The notes below the pieces were generated by a model. It did no database searches. It was not told the DNA's origin and saw only the letters and a program-made list of their open reading frames with translations. Shown in pieces: positions 23,272 through 34,123 of a stretch of DNA of 64,000 nucleotides (its first letter is position 1; every line of letters starts with the position of its first letter). This DNA comes from Hibiscus mutabilis. Lineage: Eukaryota > Streptophyta > Magnoliopsida > Malvales > Malvaceae. Location: the NCBI GenBank assembly GCA_019671005.1, contig CM033725.1, positions 30,655,338 to 30,719,337 on the forward strand, read 5' to 3'. The position numbers and the translations under genes were made by a program.

Positions 23272-24307
23272 TACGTAGATTATACAAAGGAGAAGGGCTA
23301 TAAGACGATGGTATACAATGCTTCCTCAACCTGGAATAGTACAAGACGGGTTAGGATCGTGAACGCTCCGTACATGGTTACTCCTGAATAAGAGGCATGG
23401 CGATTTAACCATGCCAACGACAATATTCCGTGTTTGACCCCCAATGGGAGGAGATCTTTAGAAGAAAGATTGGATACACTCCCTACGGTTAATTTGATGA
23501 GGAAACATCTTAAAGAAGAGCGAAAGAAATACTTCAAAATCAAGGAGAAAGCCCATCAAGAGAAGTTTAACTCCCCGAGTTAGAAAAGGCATAGTTCGAA
23601 GGAGTGGTCAAAGACCTACAAAATAGAAGAGAGAAGCTAGAACTCGAACTGAAGATGAAAAAAATGAGACTCAGTAGCTTAGGAGGTTAAGTCGAAGCAA
23701 GAGAGCTGTAAAAGGTGGATCAAACGAGGGGCTAGAGTTCCGACTTAAGGAAGAGAAAGCACGAGCCAAGAACTATAAGAAGATGTTTCTCGAGCACAAA
23801 GATCGAGTGCTTACTTTGACGCAAGAAATGAAGAATCTACAAACCTCCCATTCAAAACAAATTGAGAAAGAACAATACCAAAACAAAGCCTTGAGAGATC
23901 AAGTGAAATGTTTGGAAAAGTCTCATTTCAAATATAAGGGTTTAACTAGAAAGTTAAAAACCAGCAACTCAGAAAATCAAGCTTTGATGACACGTGTTGA
24001 GGAGCTGGAAGCAGAGGTTCAACAACTCAAGGATCATGTAGCAAGCATGAGAGGTGCAGTTCAAGTAAGCCCGACTCCGAGTTTGGAGCAATTACACTTT
24101 ACCGCCTATATTGTTTGGAGGCAAGAGCAAGAATTGGCATGGTGGGGAGCTCAGATGCAAGAGGTTGCCCAGAAGATACAGTTTCTAGTCGAGGATGCTA
24201 CCGAGCTTCATGATTGTGTCAATGATGAATTCAAAGAAGGAGAGAGGATTGTATGGATTTTGAGAGAGATTATCGACCTCGATACTACCTTGAAACCATA
24301 TGTGTAG
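23272..24307 (+). pseudogene. T2 ORF1, C-terminal half with coiled coil
   Basis: Begins at the inversion edge: VDYTKEKGYKTMVYNASSTW, NSTRRV, then EAWRFNHANDNIPCLTPNGR with RSLEERLDTLPTV. This matches the C-terminal part of DUF7745 proteins and T1 ORF1. Stops at 23391 and about 23580 and 23690 interrupt it. From 23783 a 174-codon frame (QYQNKALRDQVKCLEKSHFK, NQALMTRVEELEAEVQQLKD) is a strong coiled coil ending at TAG near 24307. A coiled coil suggests oligomerisation; the protein's role in the element is unknown. Confidence 0.8.
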
Positions 24308-24539
24308 CTAGCTTTCTCTAGTTATTGTAACAGGGCAATGTTCTCATTAATGAAAGTCATTTAACGATGATATTTGCCGAATTCAGTGTTGCTCTTTGCA
24401 TTCATGCATAGTACATTTATTTGCATACCTCATTTAATTACCAAAATTAATTAAAGAACTTTTCATTTCAGATAGCATTTTAATTCTTAAAATTTCAATC
24501 ATTCTGCACCAATACAGAACTCGGTTACAATCCCGAACG
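24308..24539 (+). other. T2 linker between ORF1 and gag
   Basis: AT-rich spacer, counterpart of 2865-3122 in T1, without coding sequence. Confidence 0.5.
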
Positions 24540-26290
24540 ATGGATGATAGACTAGCTAAGGTAGAACAAGGGCAAAAGACCTTGAAACGCGTTTGGACGG
24601 GATCGACCAGGATATTAGGACCAGATAGCTCAGTCACAAGACGCTGTTATCACTCGGATAACTAGCTTGTTAGCAAAGATGAATGGCAAAGAGGGAATTT
24701 CCATTGACAGTCCGAATTTTGACGAACAAGAAGGTGTTTTGTCTCATTCGAAGGTACAACCAAATATGCCAGAACTCAGAAAAAGGGTTTACATTAATCA
24801 CGCAGGAGTTTCTACTGATCCTGCTATTGGGGCGTCTCCAAGTCACTATAAGGGAGCTCCAACAAATCAGCCTGTTGATTTAGGAGTAGGATACGAGAAC
24901 GAAGTGCCAAATTTGAGCATGATAGACAAGGTTGAGAAGAGAATTAGGGCCAATATGGAGAAGAAGTATGAGGAGCAATTTCGTCTACTCGAGGAGAGGC
25001 TAAAAGCCATTTAAGCGGTCGATGAGCATGAAAACGATGCAAGTGATTTGAGTTTAATGGTTGATTTGATTCTCCCACCCAAATTCAAAGTGCCTGACTT
25101 CGACAAGTATGACGGGACCACTTGCCCAATAGCTCATATCACCATGTATTGCAGAAAGATGGTTGTTTTCACGAAAGATGAGAAGTTACTTATCCACTAC
25201 TTCCAAGGGAGTTTGACTGGATCTGCAACTCGATGGTACACCATGCTCAACTGAACCAATATCAAATCATTGAAGAACCTTCAGAAGGCCTTCGTAGAAC
25301 ACTACAAGCATGCAATAAACATGATCCCTAGTCAAATCATGCTAGAAGGGATGGAGCAAAGGTCGAATTAGAATCTACGCCAGTACACCTAGAGATGGAG
25401 TGATGCGGCCGCTCAAATTCAGCCACTGATCCCTGAACATGAAATCACGCCAATGTTCATCAATACTTTGAGAGGGACATTGTTTGATCGCCTGATAAAC
25501 AACACCATTCAAAGCTTTGCTGACATGGTGAGAATCGGGGAATCAATTGAAGTAGCAATAAAGAGCGGAAGGATCGATAGTGGGGAGAACACTCGTAAGA
25601 ATTACAAGAAAAGAGATAACGAGGAGAACAATACGAGCACCTACATAACCCCAAAGAGTTTCACTATTTCACCACCATAAGCCGCAGTCGGAGGAGGGAA
25701 AAGCTCAAATAAGAAAGAGGCTAGAACCCTAAAGAGGGGAAACAAGAAGATGTCATTTACTCCACTCTCGGTATCATATGCCGAACTATACTCGCAACTG
25801 CACGAGGCTAATTTGGTTCGGCCTAATAATGTCACTCCTTTCAAACCACCATTCCCTGCATAGTAGATGAAAAATCAAATTGTGAATATCATGGTGGCAT
25901 CCCAGGACACTCAATCGAGAATTGTTTTGCATTCAAGAAGTTCGTACAAAAATAAATTCCAAGGTGTTGCAGTTAGACGAACCAAATGTGGCCACTAACC
26001 CGTTACCAAATCACGGAGGCCGTGGCATAAATGTAATCAAAGAAGAGTATACTAGGAGAGCCAAGATGAGTGTGTCCAAGGTCAAATCCCCTCTAAGGTG
26101 GGTATTCCATCAGTTATGTATCGTGCGCTTAATCGATTAGGGTATGGAGATTGTGCAACAATGAAGCAGACCGTATTGTAAGTTCCATCGAGAGGAAAGA
26201 CATGACATTCAGTGTTGCGAGGAGTTTAAGCAAGTGATTCAGAAAATGATGGACAATAAGGAGATTGAATTCTTTAAGAAGGATGAATAA
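24540..26290 (+). pseudogene. T2 gag, broken
   Basis: ATG at 24540 (MDDRLAKVEQGQKTL). Main blocks: VRKRxx-type linker with SHYKGAPTNQPVDLGVGYEN, KRIRANMEKKYEEQFRLLEE, SLMVDLILPPKFKVPDFDKY, DGTTCPIAHITMYCRKMVVF, LIHYFQGSLTGSATRWYTML, then FINTLRGTLFDRLINNTIQS. Two C/H clusters near 25880-25930 (CEYHGGIPGHSIENC) and 26170-26220 (CKFHREERHDIQCC) mirror those of T1. Stops at 25012, 25252 and 25680 and frameshifts near 25900-26160 break it. It would form the capsid. Confidence 0.8.
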
Positions 26291-26640
26291 AGAAAGCAGT
26301 CAGATGTATGCACATCGGATACCCCCAAGGTCAAGTATGGGGTAGATAGGCCTTTTGTCATATCCCTCAAACCAAATCCAGGAAGCTCGTCCCAAGATGA
26401 GAGCTCCAAAGTAACTCCAAAAATACGGATTTTGGCTCTGACTCCTTTTCCATTTAAGGATGCTTGAAAGGTCTCGTGGAGTTATACTGCCCACATCTCT
26501 ATATTAGAGAAGTCTGAACTACAAGGAGAAGAGGAACCATCTGGTGAAGAACCCGTAAAGATGGAAGACCAGTAGAATCAAACACTGAGACGGTAAATGA
26601 AGTGGGACATTTTACCTGAAGCGACAAATGCTACTCACCA
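26291..26640 (+). other. T2 gag-protease linker
   Basis: Remnants of the polyprotein linker: the frame reads VKYGVDRPFVISLKPNPGSS and PKIRILALTPFPFKD with stops on either side. No domain recognised. Confidence 0.5.
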
Positions 26641-26643
26641 AAA

Positions 26644-28050
26644 ATGGCAAATACGTCAGAGGAGCCGAGAAACAAAGGCAAAATGGTAACCGCCAAACCT
26701 GAAAAGATTTTTGGAGAAGAACCTCCAACAAAAATTCATGAGCCAGTGACAGAGAGTCAAGCACAAGAATTCTTGAGTTTCCTAAAGCATAGTGAATATA
26801 GCATTGTTGAGCAGCTTAGAAAGCAACAAGCATGAATTTTAGTACTTGAGTTGTTGGCAAGCTTAGAAAAGCACCGTGACGCATTGTTGAAAGTATTGAA
26901 TTAGATGTTCGTCTTGGACAATATCTTAGTAAGCAAGTTAGATAAAATAGTAGGTCATATTGTTATAGATAACTACATCACCTTTAGTGACGATGAAATT
27001 CCCGACGAAGGCATGGGATCAACTAAGGCTTTTAACATCACTACCTACTGTAAGGGGCATGTCTTACCGGGAGTGCTTATCGGCAACGAGTCTGCCATGA
27101 ATGTATTGCCGATGTTGACTCTGCAAAGACTGCCAATAGACAATTCACATATGAAATCGTGCCAGAACCCCGTTAGGGCATTTGACGGCACCAAAAGGGA
27201 TGTTATCGGGAAGATAGAGATATCGTTGCTAATCGAGCCTACCGAGTACATTGTTGAGTTTGTAGTAATGGACATCCAACCCACTTATAATTGTTTACTG
27301 GGAGGCTGTGGATCCACTCGGCCGGAGCTGTACCTTCATCCTTGCATCAAAAGTTGAATTTTGTTATTGGCGGGAAGTTGGTAAGTGTGGGAGCTGAACA
27401 AGACATCATTGCTTCTGTAACCACCAATGATTCTTACGTCAAAGCTGATGAAGATGCTGTTGAATGCTTTTTCAGGGCCTTGGTATTCGTGAATGCTACC
27501 TTCGTAGTAGAGGGAAGCAAGATCCCACACCCTAGACTATCAAACTGCACCAAGATGACAGTCTGGCAAACTTTGGGACGAGGAGCCAAGAAGGGCAAAG
27601 GGCTTGGAAAGAGCTTACAAGGATGCTTGCACGCCAAGAGTGTTATCGGCAAAAAAGATCGATTTGGGCTCCGCCATAAACCCAATTTTCATCAAAGGAA
27701 GTTAGAATGGAAGAAAAGAGAAGAATAAAGGAAGGTCAGATTCAAGGGTGAAGACATCCCATAGGAACCAATGACTTTCCCTCGCTTAAAGAATGTTTTT
27801 GTGTCTGGAGGGATAATCAATGTGGAGGAAAAGATACATGAAGTCGGTCTAGAAAGCGTCAAGTTCAGTGAGGAGGAAAAGTTCAACGAGGCGTTAGGGG
27901 GAATGGATGTCAACATGATAACCAAAGAAGGAAGGAATGGCTAATACTTGGCCGAAATCCACCATTGCTTCCCGGGGGAAACACTCAACAATTGGATAGT
28001 TGTAGATCTGCCAGTAGTTTTTAGGTCAGAATTAGAGTAATGCTTAGAAC
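26644..28050 (+). pseudogene. T2 aspartic protease region, catalytic Asp lost
   Basis: ESQAQEFLSFLKHSEYSIVE precedes the protease, as in T1 (near 5225). The core 26905-27357 reads FSDDEIPDEGMGSTKAFNIT, then LIGNESAMNVLPMLTLQRLP, where T1 has LIDNGSALNVLP: D has become G and G has become E, so the active site is destroyed. AFDGTKRDVIGKIEISLLIE and FVVMDIQPTYNCLLGG follow. A frameshift at about 27300 moves to the 27291-27728 frame with LHQKLNFVIGGKLVSVGAEQ and the glycine-rich LGRGAKKGKGLGKSLQG. The acidic linker continues to about 28050. Confidence 0.8.
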
Positions 28051-28091
28051 AAACCCTATTTGTTTTTGCCCGCGAGCTATAGGGATCTTTT

Positions 28092-28299
28092 GTAAAGGGC
28101 TTCTATGTTAATCTGCTTGCTTTCAATTCAATGAAAATGATGTTTTCTGTTTTTTTTCTCAAAAGGCAAACACCTTGTTTTTTGCATTTATTCATTACAT
28201 TCATTATTTATTTATTCATTATTATTTTATTTGTTTTATTAATTCCATAAGAGTTTTCATTTCTTGTCTCGAAACATATTTTTTTTCAAATTGTTTCAG
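28092..28299 (+). other. Putative Ogre-type intron between protease and RT (T2)
   Basis: Donor GTAAAG at 28092, very T-rich body, acceptor TTGTTTCAG ending at 28299. Position and donor context match T1 6521-6701. Removing it would join the protease linker to the exon reading NYESNLEIDFERPSCLVEIE. Confidence 0.55.
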
Positions 28300-29360
28300 G
28301 GTCCCTATTATTAATTATATGAATTATTATGAATCTAATCTCGAGATAGATTTTGAACGACCCTCGTGTTTGGTAGAAATCGAGGAAGGGATAATGAGAT
28401 GGAAGTTGAGATCCCAGATGGACTACTCTGATTAATGGAAAGTGAAGATAAGCAAATTTTGCCTCATCAAGAAGAGTTAGAGATTCTCAATTTGGGCACG
28501 AAAGATGAAAGAAAAGAAGTGAAGATTGGTACTGCTCTCTCGTCTGAGACCCGACATGAATTGATTGAGTTGCTTTCAGAATTCAAGGATGTTTTTGCAT
28601 GGACTTATCAAGACATGCCAGGTTTAGACATATATATTGTAGTGCATAAGCTACCGATCAAGCTAGAATATAAGCCGGTCCAACAAAAACTTGGAAGGAT
28701 GAGACCAAAAATGTTGTTGAAGATTCGAGAAGAGGTAAAGAAACAGTACGATACTAGTTTTTAGGAGTCTCTAAATACTCAGAGTGGGTGGCAGACATAG
28801 TCCATGTTCCCAAAAAGGATGGAAAGGTTCGTATGTGTGTAGATTATAGAGACCTCAATAAGGCAAGCCCCAAAGATAATTTTCCTCTACCTCATATTGA
28901 TACTTTGGTTGATAACACCGCGGGACATTCGTGGTTCTCTTTCATGGATGGTTTCTCAGGGTACAACCAAATCAAAATGCATCCTAACGACATGGAGAAA
29001 ACTATGTTCGTGACCATGTAGGGAACATTCTCTTAAAAGGTGACACTTTTCGAATTAAAGAATGCCGGAGCAACCTACCAAAGGGCCATGGTAACCCTTT
29101 TTCATGACATGAAGCACAAAGAGATCGAGGTATATGTAGATGACATGATCGCTAAATCTCAAACAGAGGAGAAGCTTATTCAAAACTTGAGGAAGCTCTT
29201 CCAAAGGCTAAGAAAGTATCAGTTAAAACTCAATCTCGCAAAATGCACCTTCGCCATCATGTCCGGTAAGCTTTTAGGCTTCATAGTTAGCCGAAAGGGA
29301 ATTGAGATTGACCCTGATAAGGTGAAAGCCATTCAAAATCTCCTGCCATCTTAGACCCAA
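28300..29360 (+). pseudogene. T2 reverse transcriptase, near-complete but broken
   Basis: Long readable frames 28435-28764, 28788-29021 and 29040-29354: LSEFKDVFAWTYQDMPGLD, MRPKMLLKIREEVKKQYDTS, HVPKKDGKVRMCVDYRDLNK, NFPLPHIDTLVDNTAGHSWF, SFMDGFSGYNQIKMHPNDME, then AGATYQRAMVTLFHDMKHKE and IEVYVDDMIAKS. Motif A Asp and the YVDD box are both intact, unlike T1. LLGFIVSRKGIEIDPDKVKA ends the domain. Stops at 28434, 28762, 29019 and 29352 block translation. Confidence 0.9.
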
Positions 29361-29377
29361 AAAAAGTTTGAGGTTTC

Positions 29378-29964
29378 TTGGGGAAATTAAATTATATATC
29401 TCAATTTATTTCTCAGTTAACTGATAAATGTGATCCCGTCTTCAGATTGCTCCAAAAGAATTATCCGAGAGTATGGGATGAAGAGTGTCAAGAGGCTCTG
29501 GATAAGATCAAGAAATATTTGACTAACACTCCAATTCTAGTAGCACCGGTACCAGGTAGGCCATTGATCTTGTATCTAACTATCTTTGAAAATTCAATGG
29601 GTTATGTTTTTGGACAACACGATGTGTTCGGGACGAAAGAGAAGGCGATCTACTACCTAAGAAAGAAATTCACCGATTGCAAAACACGGTACCCACCAAT
29701 TCAAAAGTTGTGTTGTGCTCTAGTTTGGGCTACCAAAAGGCTCAGGCAATACATGTTGTATCACACCACGTGGTTGATATCTAAGTTGGATCCTTTGAAG
29801 TTCCTGATGGAAGCACCATCACTAAACGAAAGGTTGGCCCGTTGGCAAATACTATTGTCTAAATTTGATATATTGTATGTGAGTCAGAAGGCAATAAAAG
29901 GGAGCGTTATAGCAGACTTCCTGGCAAGCCGCGCTTCAGACAACTACGAATCTTTGGACTTCAA
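29378..29964 (+). pseudogene. T2 RNase H (gypsy-type) domain
   Basis: Part of a 234-codon frame: NYISQFISQLTDKCDPVFRL, LVAPVPGRPLILYLTIFENS, MGYVFGQHDVFGTKEKAIYY, LCCALVWATKRLRQYMLYHT and KGSVIADFLASRASDNYESL. It aligns with 7828-8370 of T1. The frame continues without a stop straight into the integrase core at about 29965. Confidence 0.85.
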
Positions 29965-30739
29965 TTTGGTTGTCATTGATTACTTTACTAAATGGATAGA
30001 AGCAGCATCCTATGCCAACATTTGCAGGTTTTTGAAGAAAGAGATCATTTTTCGTTACGGCTTGCTAGAAAGGTATTACTGATAATGCTTCCAACTTAAA
30101 CAATATAATGATAGATGAGCTGTACGAGCAATTCAAAATAACACATCATAATTCCACCACCTATCGCCCTAAGATGAACGGAGCGGTAGAAGCGGCAAAT
30201 AAAAATATCAAGAATATCATAGCAAAGACTACGGACACCTTCAAGGACTGGCACGGAAAGTTGCCATTTGCTTTATTCGCCTACCGCACATCAGTACGTA
30301 CTTCTACGGGGGCAACGCCATACCCATTGTCTATGGCACGGAGGCGGTGCTACCTATCGAAGTAGAGATTCCATCGTTTTGAATTCTAAGTGAGGTAAAA
30401 ATGGAAGAAACTGAATGGGTGTAAGCTCGGTTTGACCAATTGAATCTCATTAAGGAGAAGAGGCTGAAAACCCTTTGCCATGGCCAGATGTACCAAAAAA
30501 AGATGATGCGAGCTTACGATAAGAAAGTTATCCCAAGAGAATTTTGAGAGAGAGATCTAGTGCTTAAAAAAATGATGCGGACTCAAAAGGATTGCCGTGG
30601 GAAATGGATGCCTAATTGGGAAGGACCTTACGTCGTTAAAATGACCTTTTCTGGAGGAGCATTGGTCCTAACAGAAATGGATGGAAAGGGACTGCACAAT
30701 CCAGTCAACTCAGATTCGGTCAAGAGGTACTATGCATGA
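29965..30739 (+). pseudogene. T2 integrase fused to RNase H by a deletion
   Basis: After SLDFNL the frame reads VVIDYFTKWIEAASYANI, the integrase core. In T1 about 1 kb lies between these points, encoding the second RNase H and the HHCC zinc-binding part, so both are deleted here. A further six-residue gap precedes CRFLKKEIIFRYG. The core keeps D (VVIDYF), D (TDNASN, in shifted frame) and E (NGAVEAANKNIKN). The C-terminal part absent from T1 is present: KWMPNWEGPYVVKMTFSGGA then HNPVNSDSVKRYYA and TGA at 30737-30739. No strand transfer is expected without the zinc domain. Confidence 0.85.
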
Positions 30740-31859
30740 AGAGAAAAAAGAGAAAAAGAAAAGAAAAAAAGAAAGGAAAAGCAGAGTGAAAATCTGGAAA
30801 GGCGCTTCGCAAAATGAAAATACCTAAAGTGAAAACCCAAAAGTGCTCTTTGGTTATTAAAAAAAGAAAAAGAAAAACCAAATGGGGGTTCCAGATGAAA
30901 ACCAGAAAATGGCGTCTTAAAACCAAAGGAGGATTTGAGTTGAAAACCTGAAAAGGGCGGCTCAGATGATCGTTTTAGATTAGGCATCAAAGAGAAGGAA
31001 CCCTCTCAGGAACTAAGAAGTCTGGTAGAGAATTTCTAGCAAGAGATCTATTTCGGTCGATGGGCTCTCACATCATTCATACAGTCAATGGTTGGGACGC
31101 AACACCATGCTTTGTCTTCATTTTCTTCTATGTTTTCCATGACTTTCAAATTATTCTAGAACTCTGAAATATTAATGAAGTATTATTTCATGCCTTTTTC
31201 ATGTCTTTTTTTACAAGCATCCTGTAAGTAGGTCGACGTAGATTTATGAAAAGCAAAAGATTTCTTGGTATTGCTATGTTCTAACCTTTTAAACGCAGAC
31301 GTGCAAAGAGGTATGTTAAGGCCGAACCGAGAGGAGTCTCCATTTGTTTAGGCCTTGAAAAAAATAAGTCTCTGCCACATCAGGTTTCAAAACCATCACA
31401 TAAAACCAAGAGGATTACGAGGATAAAGCCATCCTAGGTAAAAACCTGAAAGGGCATAGAAAAAAGAAATAAGAAAAAAGAAAAAGAAAGAAAAAAAGAA
31501 AGAAAAGAAAGAAAAAAAAGGATAAGAAAAAGAAAGCCAAAGTGAAAACCTGAAAGGGCACTTTGAGAAAAATGAATCTAAGGTGAAGACCAGAAGAGGA
31601 TGCTTTAGAACAAGGATATTTCAGAAGATCGGAATAAAAATGGGGCATAAATGGTAGCAACTAAGTATGAGGCAAAACACTATTCATTGCAAAGGTCAAG
31701 AAGAAAAAGAAGATGAAAACAAAGAAGGATTGAACGAGGGAGCGAAGGCTTTTGGAAAAGTTATTAAATCTCGTTAGGCATGCATTATATGTAGACTAGA
31801 CATCCCTAAGATAGGAGCATGCTAACCTACACCATCATAGTATTCCATCTCTTTTACAG
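30740..31859 (+). other. T2 3' UTR, first part, with purine tracts
   Basis: Purine runs at 30740-30783 and 31456-31525, interspersed with GTGAAAACCTGAAAGGGC-type phrases (30820, 30945, 31540), also found in T1 after integrase. No coding sequence; the pyrimidine-strand ORFs here are composition artefacts. Confidence 0.65.
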
Positions 31860-31869
31860 ATGTTTAAAC

Positions 31870-32190
31870 GACAAATTTCAAGGATTTCAGGCGAAAGATT
31901 TTAAAATCGCCACACCAAGATTTTAAAGCAAAAGAGGCATATACTCATAGGTCAAGGATTTTAGGCGAAGAATTTCAAAATCGCCATATTAGAACTACCA
32001 AGCAGAGGAGGCAGATACTCATGGTTCGGGGTTTTCAAAGTGATGAAGGTGAAGGATTTCAAACTCACCGTATTAGAACCATCGAGCGAAGGAGGCAGAT
32101 ACTCACAGCTCTGGGTTTTAGAGCGAAAAGGGCAGATACCCGTAGCTCAAGGACTTTAGGGGCAAAGGAGACAGATACTCATAGCTCCAT
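31870..32190 (+). repeat. Degenerate tandem repeat in T2 3' UTR
   Basis: A phrase like GAGGCAGATACTCATAGCTC recurs near 31934, 32008, 32092, 32130 and 32169, linked by GGATTTTAGGCGAAG...AAAATCGCC-type phrases. Unit lengths range from about 40 to 85 bp. It occupies the same zone as the T1 repeat but shares no sequence with it. Confidence 0.65.
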
Positions 32191-32256
32191 ACTATAGGGA
32201 GAGGAAGAGCGTACAATTCTATATAGGAGGAACTCGCAGCTCATAACCTTCAAACT

Positions 32257-32904
32257 GAGGTAATCAAATAGTTGCCACCTCCTACAAGTGTAAAAGGTAT
32301 AAGAAGTTTTTTGGGACATGTATGTTTTTATCGCTGTTTCATTAAAGATTTTTCAAAAATTTCTAAACCTTTATGATTGCTTTTAGAACAAAATGCCACT
32401 TTTGCGTTTGATGATTCATGTTTACAAGCGTTTCAAGAATTGAAAGATAGTTTAATCAATACCCTCATAGCTTTGGCACCAGATTGGAATGAGCTTTTCG
32501 AGCTCATGTGTGATGCCAGTGACTATATCGTTGGAACTGTACTAGGACAAAGGCGTGTCAATGTTTTTCATACCATTTACTATGCCAGCCAAACATTGAA
32601 TGAAGCACAACTAAACTACACCACTACTGAGAAAGAATTTCTCACGGTTGTATTTGCATCTGATAAATTTAGATCTTACGTAGTTGGTAACAAAGTTGTG
32701 GTGTATAAAGATCATTCAACATTGAAATACCTCTTAGCAAAGAAGGAAGCCAAGCCCAAAATGATCTGATGGACACTCATGCTGCAAGAATTTTATCTTG
32801 AGATTCAAGACAAGAAGGGGATTGAGAACTTGGTAACTGACCACTTGTCAAGGTTAGAACATCACCTTGAGGAAGGTACATCCATTGCCATTAGAGATGA
32901 ATTC
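32257..32904 (+). pseudogene. Duplicated ATH1 RT-thumb/RNase H fragment before the T2 3' LTR
   Basis: GAGGTAATCAAA at 32257 begins abrupt homology to the inverted ATH1 copy (21647 down to 20999): QLPPPTSVKGI-like thumb, ACFDDS-region LLEQNATFAFDDSCLQAFQE, LMCDASDYIVGTVLGQRRVN, TTEKEFLTVVFASDKFRSYV and KDHSTLKYLLAKKEAKPKMI. It ends at the same base (GATGAATTC) where T2 begins. Normally T2's polypurine tract should stand here. The two copies differ by scattered substitutions, so the duplication is not very recent. Confidence 0.85.
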
Positions 32905-34123
32905 TGTAATCACCATTTTTTCCCGGATAACTCTTTCTATTTCGTTTTATAATGGGCTTATATGCTGTTGCAGGTTTTGTTTAATCTTAGTATGTATGTG
33001 ACTATTAAGTCATATAAAAGACCAAAGACAAAATTTACTAGTATTATGTTTTTATATTAAGTTATTAAGTTATGTTTTTGTTATAAGCTATTTAACTCAA
33101 AACATTATTAATGTATTTTGGTTTATCCTTTTTAGTGTTTGTTTTCTGTTATTAGCATTGTTACTACTATTAGTGTTATTAACATATCTATCATTTAAGT
33201 TATTATATTGTATATTATAACCGAAATATACAAGGTAAATGTATATATATAAACTAATCAGTTAAATAAAAGCCCATTTTTATTCAAACTAGTATGAAAT
33301 TGTAAGCAACAACCCATTAAATAAATAAAATGGCCCAAGTCTTTATATTATACAGTCCATTTACATTTAAAAAGAAAAGGCCCAGAGTTCTTTTAATTAT
33401 ATTAGAGCCCAAAAAAGCTCATGATTAATTAAACCAAACTTGAGCCCTAATCTGGTGTCCTTTGGTTGCAGCCGCCAATCAACCATTTGTTAAGGTTAGA
33501 ACATCACCTTGAGGAAGGTACATCCATTGCCATTAGAGATGAATTCTGTAATCACCAATTTTTTCTGGGATAACTCTTTCTATTTCGTTTTATAATGGGC
33601 TTATATGCTGTTGCGGGTTTTGTTTAATCTTAGTATGTATGTGACTATTAAGTCATATAAAAGACCAAAGACAAAATTTACTAGTATTATGTTTTTATAT
33701 TAAGTTATTAAGTTATGTTTTTGTTAGGAGCTATTTAACTCAAAACATTATTAATGTATTTTGGTTTATCCTTTTTAGTGTTTGTTTTCTGTTATTAGCA
33801 TTGTTACTACTATTAGTGTTATTAACATATCTATCATTTAAGTTATTATATTGTATATTATAACCGAAATATACAAGGTAAATGTATATATATAAACTAA
33901 TCAGTTAAATAAAAGCCCATTTTTATTCAAACTAGTATGAAATTGTAAGCAACAACCCATTAAATAAATAAAATGGCCCAAGTCTTTATATTATACAGTC
34001 CATTTACATTTAAAAGGAAAAGGCCCAGAGTTCTTTTAATTACATTAGAGCCCAAAAAAGCTCATGATTAATTAAACCAAACTCGAGCCCTAATCTAGTG
34101 TCCTTTGGTTGCAGCCGCCAACA
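32840..34123 (+). repeat. 642 bp tandem duplication across the ATH1/T2 junction
   Basis: Unit 1 starts near 32840 and unit 2 near 33482; each contains the last ~65 bp of ATH1 RNase H, GATGAATTC and the first ~575 bp of the LTR. The units are nearly identical, with a one-base length difference. The join occurs at ACCAYTTGTYAAGG-like sequence. Absent from the 5' LTR side. Confidence 0.85.
32900..32904 (+). repeat. T2 target site copy, AATTC
   Basis: Directly before the LTR start. Identical to 36918-36922 and, in reverse orientation, to 20999-21003. Confidence 0.85.

Larger units (their letters stand above)
15725..23275. other. Inverted 7.5 kb segment
   Basis: At the left edge ATH1 gag (+) meets the T2 ORF1 N-half (-); at the right edge ATH1 protease (-) meets the T2 ORF1 C-half (+). 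Re-inverting restores both genes' order. The 9-mer GGACCTACG occurs at both edges (15725-15733 and 23267-23275). A 37 bp ATH1 stretch encoding IMYFKDILSKKR is present at both edges in opposite orientation (15691-15727 and 23213-23249), as expected from repair of staggered breaks. Confidence 0.8.
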
